From Trachelipus rathkii (taxonomy: Eukaryota; Arthropoda; Malacostraca; Isopoda; Trachelipodidae), in NCBI GenBank assembly GCA_015478945.1, contig JABUQX010002873.1, positions 1 through 64,000 on the forward strand: a stretch of DNA of 64,000 nt. Direction: 5' to 3'. Below the pieces are notes generated by a model. That model was given only the letters and a program-made list of their open reading frames with translations. It was not told the DNA's origin and did not search any database. Numbering within the stretch: position 1 is the first letter of the stretch; every line of letters begins with the position of its first letter. Below, in pieces: positions 14,237-27,354 of this stretch. The translations under genes and the position numbers were made by a program.

Positions 14237-17200
14237 TGATTATTACTTTTTGCTAGCACCTAATAGAGTCAGGTCTGTTGAATATCAATGCTGAAAGCAT
14301 CTTCGAGAATTAGCCAATTATGGTCAGATTACAGGGTAATGGTATGGTTCCTGGTTATGATTGTCTTTGAGGTTATTTTGGGTGTGAATGGTTCATGACC
14401 ATGTTTTTTAGTAAGACTTATGTATGTATGATTTTATAGTGTAGTTGGACGGATGGATAGGAATAGTATACTGAATAGATTGTGTACACCTATAGGGTTA
14501 GGGTATACGTCATTGATTTCTAGCCTTAAATTGTATTACCTAGATGTAGATTGATAACTAGGGTATACAACTGACACTGGTAGATGGGTGTCAAAATATA
14601 GTGATATTAAGGGATAGATTTGACTCGTGCATGGTCCATCTACAGAATGATGGTGATTTATTATGCTATTTGAGGTAGTGAAAGTAACAAAAGTTGTTAT
14701 TCTACGTTTAGAGTCTTATGTTTATTTCTTATTTATTATTTGTTTCTATCCTTGAGCTTATTATAAGCTTTTATTCGTAATCTATTGTAATGTATAGAGT
14801 GGTACTGGAGGGTAAGGGATTTAGTCATCGTGATCTATATTTAGCAAGTCGATGTGGTTCTTGTTCTTCTTGGATGACTAGCGATTGTCTCTCGCATATA
14901 TTCTGTAGTTCAAATATATTTACGCATAGGAGAGTGTTCATTTGTTTCTAGTTAATAAGTCTCTATTATTTGTGTACCAATGATCCGGTGTGCAGAGATA
15001 ATTAATCTCTTTTATATAGCTTGTAATATAATATATTTAAGTATCAATAAAACCTAATTAACTATCTCCATTGTAACATGGAATATATGCTAACAATCGG
15101 ATAACTACGGATAAACTATATAATATTCGGACTAGATACCATAAACATTGTGTTCTAATTATGGTGTGGATGATAATGGGTTTGCAATCCGAAGATAGTA
15201 TACGAGGCAGTCCCTTAAAACATTATACAAATAATGACATGCGAGGATAAAGGACTTCCTAATGAATGCCCACGCGATTTAGAAACATATGGAGAGTCCC
15301 ATTTAAGAGGACTGTCAATACGGCAATATTTATTAGGGTCTATAAAGCTTTATAAGATACTATTGTCGCTTAATAGAGTTATTACATTAAGGACAACTTA
15401 TTAGAAGCTTTCCTAGGGTAGATACTTATCTTATCACGCAATGTGACATCTAGTAGATAGATGATATATAGTGGGAAATGTGAGTGAACTGTCATTGCAT
15501 TTGGACATATTATTTGGTTGAAACGTGAATATGGTTTGATATTAATTATTATTTTATGTTATTTTATTTTATAGTTATATACATTAAGACATTGGAGCTC
15601 TTTCTTAGGCGTGGTTAAATTAGTTATAGATTCACTGCTTATTATTATTAGTTGTAGTAATTATTAGTATATATTGATAAATATATGTATCATATAGTGA
15701 ATTTATTATCTCATGATTTCGTTAAATGTGGATAATTTAATTATTTCATGATAACAATTGCTTTCATATGTATGGTAAGTCTTTTGACTTTCTATGGAAG
15801 GTTTCGTATTCATCCCGAAAAATCTTACACACATTGCTATTTCCACGTACTCCTTGTAAGGAGATCTAACACACTATAGTATCTGAATACTAAAAAAAGA
15901 ACACATTGTGACTATTTATAAGGCAACGACACTTTCAACATGAATGAGTAATCATTCCTACCTAAATCAGTTCTTCACACATCTGTATAAAGTTTATTAC
16001 TAATTGTAGATCAAACATGGCGTGGTATCGATTCGCATAGTCGAATCTGCGCCCTCTCTATACGTGTTCATTTCGACGCTTTTCATAGATCTCTTGTCTG
16101 TTTAAAGGTTGTTCTATTCTCACTGCTCTGGTGTAGTGGGCAACACCACCACTAAGAGCTGAATATAATTAAGTTAATTTTGAATCACTTTTAAGGGTAC
16201 TTCTGAATGGATAGACATTAAATTTCATTAGCCTCTAAGTTGAGCTTCTTTGACAATAAGGACAGTCTAGCAAAGTAGAGTCACATTTAATAATTTGTTT
16301 TATATCCGATCATTTATAATTTGATGGTGAACAGTCCCTTAATGCATAACTATATGTCCATGTCTTTACTCGTTGCATCGCTTCGTTTGTCAGCATAGGC
16401 ATTCTTCATAGACATGAAGCCCTAGCTTACCGCAAAATTCGGCAAAGCGATCACCTACTCAGAGTTAAATCTTTAACATGGTGTCCTGGTGTCTTACAAT
16501 ATTTACAAGAAATGTTTATTTAACCGCCCACTATGGTTAAGTTATGATGTTTGATGAAGATGGCAGGTAGGGTGTTGAGTAGTTGATTGTGAATGTTAAA
16601 GTATGTTTGAGTATAAGGTATTGATTTTGTTGTTGTTGTTAGTTATAGACGAAAGCAATAGTTTATTTAAGTTGACATAATACGTGAGCCTTTATCTTTA
16701 AGGGGAATGTTTATATTTATTAGATGGATAGAAAGTCCTATTTTGGCGAGGTGAATTTGGAGGGACACTACTACTAGGTGTTAAATTATCTACATATTCG
16801 ATGGAGGCATTGTGGTTAATTTGGCAACCACCTGTGGCATTAATAAATGATTGGACAACATAATATATTATCATCAATTTATGTTGTTATTAAGAGAAAG
16901 GATGTATCTAGGGCACTTTGTATCGCACCAAGTGTGAGTTACATAGCCCGGAAATAAGGTTAGACTATTCCACTAGGGGTACGATATTTGTTGTTTTAGA
17001 ATAATGTATGATAATTGCTTCCCCGACTTGTTTCATTATTAAAAAAAGAGTAAATCGCACAAACGCGCTCGGCTATTATGACACTCTCGCGACTATAAGA
17101 TTCTCGCAACATTACGCAATACTCTAATCTCACTAACTTGGGCTGCCATATCGCGTTAATAGATTATTTAATTCCTCATCTGGAAAGTGTATTCATCGAA

Positions 17201-18317
17201 GAAGATTTTTGCTCTAAGACTGCACAGTTTTACGACATATGTCCATTTGTTTTGTAACTTTATAGGATGTAATTTTAATAGACGCAATAGTCTCCATTAG
17301 CAGCAAACCTTTATGAACTCTGACACACACTCAATTCGCTGCACTTACCCCATTTGCTCTAGACTCTTCGTGCATATATTTCTCACATACAAAACTGTAT
17401 ATTCGCGCATTTTGTTGTATACCAGTTTAAGTTAAATTTTCTGACGAAGGCGTACTATTTTTATCACTTTCCAGAGCTTACCTATTCTCTCACAATATTC
17501 TTCACAATTGACCGCCGGAAAATTATCACCATCATATCCCATCTGCGGATTCTAAACCTGCAACGAGAAGTTCCCTCACAAGCGTGATTCGCTTTGTCAT
17601 TATGGGAAAAGAATTTTTCGTCTTCATTATATATGTTACCAAGAATGAGCGCTCTTCTAACACCTTCTTACAATTCTCAGTATAATAGGCTCTCGTTAAA
17701 AACAATTTACAACCAAGTTGCGTTTCATTCATAAAAAAGTATACCCACCAGCATATTTCTTAGTTCCTTTTCTATTCTAGTACATTTTCGTTCACTCACG
17801 TACTCTCGATTATCCACACTATCCTAAGTCATTGTGAACACAGAGATGTGTCTAATGACTCCATATCACTTTCACGAGGTGTTGACTTTCAGTGGATATC
17901 GCTCTCTTTAGATATTCACATCAAACAGAGGCTTTATATATTTTCTCTTTCATAAACGTGTAATATCGCAGAGATCTAAGCGAGGCGAAAATAGGCTACC
18001 TCTCCACATTTTTCCAATATTACGGTTCCGCACTATAAAGGATTCATATTCTTAGATTGACTTAGATATGAAAGGGATATGTATTAAATAATAATATCAG
18101 CACTACCAGAATATCAATAATGAAATAATCTTTAGAAGACGACAATATATAATACTATTTTGCATGGTTTTCAAATGTGAACATAAAAATAAAAATTGAC
18201 ATTTATCACCAATCTCACTAATAAAATAGATCTAGATTACAATTCTAAGGTCACTGTTGATTTAGTAATTTAAAACTCAAACAGAAGGAATAAAGCCAAT
18301 AATAATTCATTCACCTC
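14237..18317. other. Unassigned stretch
   Basis: No gene or known repeat is recognised. A small hairpin built on GATTCG...CGAATC lies near 16,030. The sub-region at 17,040-17,560 is slightly richer in CpG, but its frames are short. Confidence 0.35.
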
Positions 18318-18402
18318 AATTATGATAATAATAATATATAATAAATAATAATAATATAAAATAATATATATAATAATTAATAATAAAATAATAATAATAA
18401 TT
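18318..18402. repeat. (AAT)n/(TA)n imperfect microsatellite
   Basis: AAT, ATA and TAAT steps are repeated with small interruptions, and the tract is non-coding. Confidence 0.75.
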
Positions 18403-19399
18403 GTTAAAATGAGGGAACAGATTGACAATCTCCCTATGATGAATGCCTAGGTTGCAGTGTTATTATGACAATTTGATGGGAAAATATTCCATTGTGGAAG
18501 TATAGGCTATAACACTACGCCATTTCTTTCCATCAACCTTTGATCACATCTTAAAATTACTAGACCATAATATAAATGTTAGAGTAATAATCAGTTTGAT
18601 GATTTAGTTGATTCATCAACATACACATAACAGGTGTATGTTATGATCTTAGATATAGAATCGCGATATAGTAATCCGTCGAAAATTAAAGTTATTGTAT
18701 GCACAATAATTAGAGGTGAGTAGAGGCTAATGGTTTCGGATTTATATATCAGAACATCTTGTTAGTTAAAGTTCTTTTGTTCAAATATTCTGCCTATGTT
18801 GCTAATATATTAAATATGCTTTAATCCATCATAATTCCGAAAGCTCCTCACACCCAATAAAATAATATCCATCCTTTCCAAAAACATACATAAATTAATT
18901 CTCATCCAATTACCACTAACGCTTCATACACCATATTCTCATTTCACACAACCACAATTTTCTGCCATGATAGTATATATTTTTGTGTTATGTGTGTTTA
19001 GTAGAATGTAAAGAGAATTAGTACTGTAATTAACATAGACAAGTAAAATAGGAGTTAAGTACGTTAAATCAAATAAGAAAGAGAATGTAACCAGGACGAT
19101 ATAGAATGGAAATCAAGAAAATATTTAAAGCAACAGCACACAGTAAAGATAAATCATAGAAACCTAAGGAATAATAACATTAATCGAAAATAAAGATAGA
19201 AAACCGAGAAAGTCAAAGAAAAAGTAAGGAAAAGGTAGCAAGGTAGTAATAAATCAAGTATCAACTACGCTATCATGATTCTAACCAATTATTTGTGTTA
19301 GTCATGAGAATTTTAGTCGGAAATGTGAAAAAGTGAAATGCAGATATCCAAGGGGATGTAAAATAAACCACAGTAGTAAGTAATTGTTATATATAAACA

Positions 19400-22170
19400 C
19401 TCGAGTATATTGACTTAAACAATAAAAGTCACATTACAATAAAGGATAATAGAAAAAATCAGTTTCAATAACAAGAGATCGTAATAATAAATATCTAATT
19501 TTAAAATAAGAATTTAAATTTTAATTCAACTAATTAAAGGCAAACAAAAAATAAAAAAAGTATGTTGATCATGAACAACTTCAACGTCTATTTTCACCAC
19601 TATCAAATAAGTATCTTTATAACTGTATAAACTTAGGATTAATGAACTGTGCTTAAAATAATCTAATCTATATCTAAATAATTATTTGGTTGTGACATAT
19701 CATTATTTCGCATGCACAAAGATTAATAACATAAGTACATTAAGGATGACCTTAAAAGGACAAATCAGAAATACAGTTTAATAAAATTAGAAAATAATAA
19801 AGTTAATAATGTTTACAGCCTCCAACATTTTCAAAATAATGACAGTAACATGAATAAAAATCAATATATGAAAGAAATTTTCCGGGATTAATAAGACGAA
19901 AACATTAATAAGCACACAATCAAAAGGTTATAAAGATATCATTAAAATCAGTTAAAAAAATGTCAAAAGCCAAAATGATTACCTTAATTAGAAAAGAAAG
20001 TTATACTTTGATTTAATCACTATGATATATTATTTAGTAATAGGCTTAGAATTAGGACTAGTAATAGGAAATAAAATTCACGATTGGTTATATTTATTAT
20101 TTATTATATTAAAAATTTACATTGGTGTGTCACTTAATCTCCTTTCTAAATTAAGGTGTGTCACGCTGAAATTTTCAAATTACCTTTGACTCGGAAATGT
20201 AAAATGTTTTTTTCCTAATAAATGTTGTTCCTGTATATGATTTTTAAAACTAAACTTCATTTCATAATTCATAGTTATTTCATGGCTGATAATAATCATC
20301 ATCCTCTGCAACTAATAGATATATAATTATTATAATATATTAACAATAATAAATTATATAATTTTTTATATATAATCAATCATATAAAATAGATACTAAG
20401 TTAGAAGACGATGGCAACATAATTAATGTAACTTACTAGTCACCAAACACAAAAATAATTGCTAGTCAATTAAACTCCATAAAAGTTTTCCCTTTAATTG
20501 TTTTGCTTGGCCAGCAAAACTGAGTATTAAACTTTTTTACTGGCTTTGAGTTTAAATTGAGATCATTCACATAGCAGTTTATGTTTATTGTGTATATATT
20601 TCGAGGTACATGATTATTTCGTTTACATAAGAATTTCGTAAATAATATTTTATTTACAAATTTCTTATTTTTAGTATTATTATGGAATTATTATTAAATT
20701 ATTATTTAAGAGTATGCTATGATATTTCAGCTTAAGACTAGATAATTTGGTTACAATTTTATACAAGAAATATAGTAAATTATATATTTATTTGTTATAT
20801 TGGATAATTTTATTGAGGTAATTTGATTTATTGCTTTTATCATGGAAAATTATTAGTATAATTATTAATTATTATTATTCATATTATTCATATTAAGTTA
20901 AACTTATAATAATAAATTTGATTTATCATTATTAATCTACAGACATTTATATAAATATCAAGCACTGATCATTCTCTTCAGAATGTCCTCACCTGGAAAT
21001 ATAGTAGAGGTAATGTTGCAGATTTAATAAAGGATGTTTGGGGTGATAAGTGGGTGTGTACATGCGGGAACACCTTCGAAGTTAAAAATAAGATATAGTT
21101 CTAATATTTAAGATTTTTTATAGACTAATTAGAGTAAGTTTTTATCACATCGCTTACGATATTTCAACTCACAACACTTCTAATGTTTGTTGTGAGGTAG
21201 AGATTTCCCATATTTAGGGTATGGGCTGTAATTAAGGCACTAACCAGTCAGGCATTAACCTTATATTCAAACTCAAACACTTTAGGCACACACTTCTTAA
21301 AGTAACAATAAATATTATAGATATGTCAGGGAACAAATAAAAAAAATGTTATATTTTATTAGACATTGTCTTTTTATTGATTTTTACTCCTTAGGGCTTT
21401 TACTTAAAAGACAAGAAATAGTCTGTCATCTATCATTTTCTTATTCTATTCAATCTAGACCTGAAGATACTATACGTATTTATATTTAGTACTTAACACC
21501 AAGAAGAATAATTGATAATTTATTTCTACTTTAATCAATGACTCGGCATTTGTAATATTGTGTTATTTATCTTTTCTTAATTAACCTATTTTTTGGCTGA
21601 AGAATGGGAGTATTTTTGACATAAATGAATGTTAACACACGGTTGTGAAGATAATCAAACACTAAAGGTGTTGATTGGTTAAAAACAAAAAAATATATCT
21701 TGCTGACTGCTTAACCTCACCTCACCGTCCGACCCAGTAAATGTAAGAACACCAGAGGCTTTGTGCCCCAAATATAAAAATAGAAAAGCACTTTGTTCAG
21801 ATTTGCAGGGTATCAAACAAGTGGGCAACTCTGATCCTGAGCAAAAGGGGTTCAAACAAGAAAAGGGTCAATCTGTACTCCTGCTCTAACTTTAAATAAT
21901 AATAATTACCATTAATAAATCTAGATAAAAAAATACTTAGCAAAGTAAAAGTGTGATAGATATTACTTTAATCTTATATTAGTGTAATGTAAAGAATATA
22001 TTTATAATTACACACTTATATGTTACTCTCAAGCAATACAATTGAGGAATAAAGATGATCGCAGCTTTCAGACGAGAACCTAAATCTGACTATCTTGAGG
22101 AAAGAAAGTTTGCTTACAAGACATCTATCCTAAAAACAACAAAGATAACAATACGTAAATTGTATCCGTA
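19400..22170 (+). repeat. Copy B of a long direct repeat
   Basis: This is the second copy of the segment at 1,600-4,480, in the same orientation and with landmarks in the same order. A 77-codon frame starting at 22,055 lies at its end; the matching part of copy A is not open, which argues against a conserved protein. The copies have diverged by indels throughout, so this is not a simple assembly duplication of identical sequence. No terminal repeats or target-site duplication could be identified by eye. Confidence 0.7.
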
Positions 22171-22687
22171 TGAAAAACTCAGTAGTGACGGTTATATAGA
22201 TTCAATATTGGACTCCACTTCAAGAAACCTATTAATCACACTACTCAATATATCCTTCATAAAAGCGCATACTTCACAAGATAAATGATTGACTGTTGTA
22301 CCGTAAACAAGTACGCAACAACTATTTCTTCACATGGCAGAACTTTTCCAAGGAAGAATCTGAGAATAATCCCTGTAGACCTATACTTATATTATAACTT
22401 ATCAACATAGAAAATCAAATTTATTGTCCTATTATTATTAGGCTTCCTTCTTTCACCTTCTTAAATTCTTTTTTATCTCTATGTATAGGTCGCAATACTC
22501 TGATCAATTATTTATCCTAGTCACTTACCTCATCTGGTTTATCCACTTATATATAGGGGTCCAACTAATTCACGTAATAACGGTTCGAAAATATTTCATA
22601 TAAATATATAATATGTACTTATGAAGATATAGCACAAACAACAATTACAGTTAACGGAATATTATCTGATGATTTCTTGTTAGTATT

Positions 22688-23165
22688 ATTAAGAAATATA
22701 TTATATTATATTATATTATAATTAATTATTATTTATTTATAATTATATTATTAATATATATTATTATATAAATATTATATATATTTAATATATATTATTA
22801 AATTATTATTAATTATATTTTAATATTATATATTATTTAATAAATGGTATAATTATTATTCTTAATATTTAAATCCCTCCTTTATATATTTAATTAAATA
22901 TTCTTGATATACAAGATCTCCCTCCTACCATTTCTTAATTTCAAATATTATATTTAATTAATTAATATAATTATATCATTATATATATATATTATATTAA
23001 TTAATTTATAATTTATAATTATAATTCTATTTATATAATTAATATATTTAAAATATTTATATTTATTATTATTATTATTATAATTATTATATTATTATAT
23101 TATTTAATATATATATTATAATTATTATTATATTATTATATTATTATTTAATATATAAATATATA
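22688..23165. repeat. (TA)n/(TTA)n-rich domain
   Basis: About 480 bases of TATTA, TTA and TA steps surround a short unique insert near 22,870-22,940. It is non-coding and lies some 500 bp past the end of repeat copy B. Confidence 0.8.
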
Positions 23166-23169
23166 ACAT

Positions 23170-26100
23170 TATGTTACGCACATCTTTTCCACTCACTCAG
23201 CAGTAGATTAGACATTAAGTTAAATACGAGTATAAGAATTAGTTCAAATGATTAAGCTCCACATGGGTTCTGTCGAGACTGTCATCCAGTCTAATTCCTC
23301 ACTATACTCTATTTGATTATTATTAATTGATCTATTATTACATCAGTGTATCAACTCATTATTATCCGTATTATTATGAAAAAATTAGTAAATAATCATA
23401 CCATAAGTGGATTGTCAATATTAAAATATTATGATATTAATATTACATAATATTACACCAATATTGGCTTTTAGTCAATATTAACACTAATAGTATATAA
23501 TTTTTTATATTGAATATTCCATATACAAATCTCACTAATGACGTATAAGTTTTCTCAATTTTATTATTAGATATTAAGTTTAAAATACATTTAATATGAT
23601 TATATTATTATTTTATGAACCACAGCCATCCACAATGTCATATTTTAAATATTACTAATATGGGGGTCACCCTAGTTCCATAAGATATTTGCCTCATATC
23701 TCAACCTTACATTATATACGACTATATAAACTAAAAATCGCCCTTGCAAATTTGGCTTATTCGTCTAATTATATAATATTAAGTAATTTGTTACCCAAAA
23801 CCACTCTAATCATCACTTATGATAGGACCGGAGGACAAAATCGCCAAAAAGACACAACCCTGCTCTCCTAAAGAGATGCAAATTAACAGAGTAACCTACT
23901 AAGCACCTCCTATGGCAGACTATTCCAAAATAACAGCCCTATGTACTGAATGCATGGCTTATCTTACTATCATCAGATGGCTGCTTTCTTTCTTAATTTT
24001 CGTTATTAAATGCCCTACCCTGGTCACCTGATACCTATTTTAAAAATTAAATTATACCCGCTCTGAGTGTCCACCCGAAATGGTTCTAATTGTTCTGTAT
24101 TAATCAATTTAAGACTGATGAAGTAGGTAATTTGATAGACATTGTATTCATTTGGTCCACATTATGGAAAATCGCTATTTTCAAACAGAAAACAGTTCGC
24201 ACTAGATCTGCACCTATCCAGAGTTTTGCTTCTCTTTAGACAATATCATGTAATTTCTTTAAAATAAGGGGTTACCATGACACTCTTTTTGTATATATTA
24301 ATAACTACTACGTGAACACATACCAGACCGTAATATACTACCCATCCTCCAATATTAGTAAACATTTGATAGGGTATTTAAATACATGATCCGAAACGTA
24401 ATGGGGAATGCACGGGGAGCGGGGTTCATTATATTGCGATTTATCTAACTACTGGGCATATAATTGGGCTGACGTATAGTAAGGACGTTATAGAAGTACG
24501 ATTACTCTTTATTTATAATAATCTACCATAGGCAGAATAGCATTGAGTCAGTTAAAGTTACAGTAGGTGAGGATACCTATAATTTATATTAGATAGGGTG
24601 AGGTGAGTACAAGTAATAATATAGTAATAGTATAAGTACTTATGATTGAAATCAATCCAACGATATCTGGGAGATTGAAATAAATCCCTCGACGTTTAAT
24701 CAGTACGCTCCAAATAAATGACTTATCGTGAGTTATCATATACTACTTAAATATTATAATTTTGGAAAAGAGTATTGCTGTAAACATATATAACGAAATA
24801 TATAGGCGTACCTACCTGTTAGTATTAGCTTCTATTAGTGAGTGCAGTAAAGTAATACCTTAAGACTGGTATAGCTATCGTAGATCTATATATATGGTGT
24901 ACAGAATATTAGTTAAACTTTGAGACAAATGCTGAGACAGGGAGCGTTCGGCTGTCAAGACTCATGATATATACTCAATAGTTCAGCCGATCAAAAATTT
25001 TGATCGTGCATTTTTATTATCATAGACCCCTAGATATGCGGACATTTATGGGTATCAAATTACCGAGTTAACACACGCCCATACCATGGAGAGTGGTATC
25101 ATATGAGAAGGAGGGTGGAGGTTTGCTACTCATTCTAGGAGAGCTTTACAGACCGGCAGGATCGAAAGCACTAAGTATAGGGAGGAATAGGGGCTCATTC
25201 TCAGCAGTCCCCTCGGACGCATCATAGACTTGCAGAGACAGGCAAAGGATAACCTGGGACCCCTTGCTTTAATTTGGGTGAGTTGGAGTTTACCACTGGG
25301 CTTGTCTTGGGTGGCTCTTTATATAGAGGTGAATATTCTAAAATATAAAAATACAGTACTAAAAACATATATTTATAATGAAAAAAACAATAGTCACGTA
25401 TAACGTTTATCCTTAATCACACCTTTCTACTCAACATCAGGATCCTTGTTTTTGTCACCTGTACAGTATATCGGCTGGATAACTTGTACTTACTCCGAAC
25501 GGATATATCTTAGGAATACATAGATAGAGAACAATAGCCCTGAATAGTGATCTCAACTATCTACCGCGGCATATTATAAGCTTATTAGTTTCCGTATCCT
25601 GTACTTTGTTACTTTTCAAAGCCATTACTATATTATAGAGTAAATTGCCTTATATATTATATACAATCGGCGAATGATTATTGGCCCATCTATATATATG
25701 TATAATGGAAGGACATACTATTTAGGAAACGTTAAACTGTGAAATCTACGTTGAATATATTCTAATTGCATATGAGTAATTTTCAAATCACTTCTTATAG
25801 CTCATAATTAGTCATTTACTAACTGAACATAGATCGACCAAATGCACTCTATCTACCTCGCTCACGGCCCCGCCATGAGAGCCTATTCTACTGACTTAGT
25901 CGTCACTTAAATTATCATGTCTCTACCCATTATCTCGATTGATCAAGATGCTCAAATCATGCAATGTAATACTCCACTAGATTGAGTCCATACTACTCAG
26001 CACATTCTCCTTCACCATTTAGTACTTCAGTGGAGTGTGAATTCACGTATTTCAACTATTATTGATTCACGTCAAATTTACTCATAATTTTAGTATATCT

Positions 26101-26944
26101 GTAGCAATTTATATTATATATTTATTATGTGGACATATCCACTAACGTATACTTTAACAAGGAATAAATTGATAGACACGCGAGTTGGGAGTGATGCCAC
26201 AGCTCACCGAGTCAGCTGATAGGATAAGAGACGGGCTTACTATTCTTCAAATGGGTAATATGGTAAATTTTCAAAGGTTATCAATAGGTCACATTATCAT
26301 AATTCACAGCTGATTTATGGCACTGACCATCTGATTTTGCCCCGAAACAACGAGGACCAAGGTTCATTCATATCTGTGTGAATAGAAATTATTATATTTG
26401 AAAAAAAATCCATTATTACATCAAAGATTGACAAATAATGTAATATTTACCTTATGATATCCATGATGTATGGAAGCAAGGTCTACAATTACATTAACCG
26501 GATATTTATAATTTATCATAGAGGACTAATTATTCATTATATTTATAAATTAGTTTCAACTATTTAATAGCATTAGTATCATATTTCCACAATTTCAAAC
26601 ATTTACATCATTCAAAATACATAAATCTTCTCAGCTAACTATAAATATATATTTTAACATCGAATATTTAACACATACAAATAAACGTAGCACATACATT
26701 GCAGACGTGGTTTGTCTCTTACCTTATAAAGTTGAGTAATATTGCCGTTTCCAAGCAAATAGATATCAAAGTTATGTAGCCACAAACGAACATAAGAATA
26801 TACTCGTATTAATAACATAAAGTATAAATTTTAAATTAACTTATTATATACAGTAGAGGGCCTTAGATAATATTGGTAATTAACGCTTGACAACATGAAA
26901 ATATATCAAGAACGCTTCTAATTTGTATTTAAATTTGTTACTGG
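23170..26944. other. Unassigned stretch
   Basis: No gene is supported. The sub-region at 25,080-25,330 is visibly richer in G+C than its surroundings but has no open frame or known motif. The 60-codon frame at 23,689-23,871 has no family resemblance. Confidence 0.35.
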
Positions 26945-26948
26945 GAAT

Positions 26949-27352
26949 ATATATATTATATATATATATATATATATATTATATATTATAAATATAATAT
27001 ATAAAATATATATATATATATATATATTATATATACTTATATTAATTAATTAATATTATATATTATATATAATATATATATATATATAATATATATATAT
27101 AATATATATATTATATATATAATTAATATATAATATATATATATATATATATATTATATTATATATAATATATATATAATATATATATTAACACGGTATA
27201 ATAATATTTAATATATATACGGTATATATATATTATTTATATATATAAATATATATTATATTAATATATATATAATTAATAATTAAATATTTATATATTA
27301 ATATAATATATATATATATATATATATTAATATTAAATATTATATATATTTA
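26949..27352. repeat. (TA)n-rich array
   Basis: About 400 bases of TA and ATTA steps are broken only by a short ACACGGTATAATAAT-type interruption near 27,191. The array is non-coding. Confidence 0.85.
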
Positions 27353-27354
27353 TT

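Noticed and set aside
16020..16060. GATTCG...CGAATC hairpin as a regulatory element
   Set aside because: A single short hairpin is expected by chance in 64 kb and has no context.
22557..22600. tRNA T-arm-like GGTTCGAA
   Set aside because: No acceptor stem, D-arm or anticodon arm can be folded around it.
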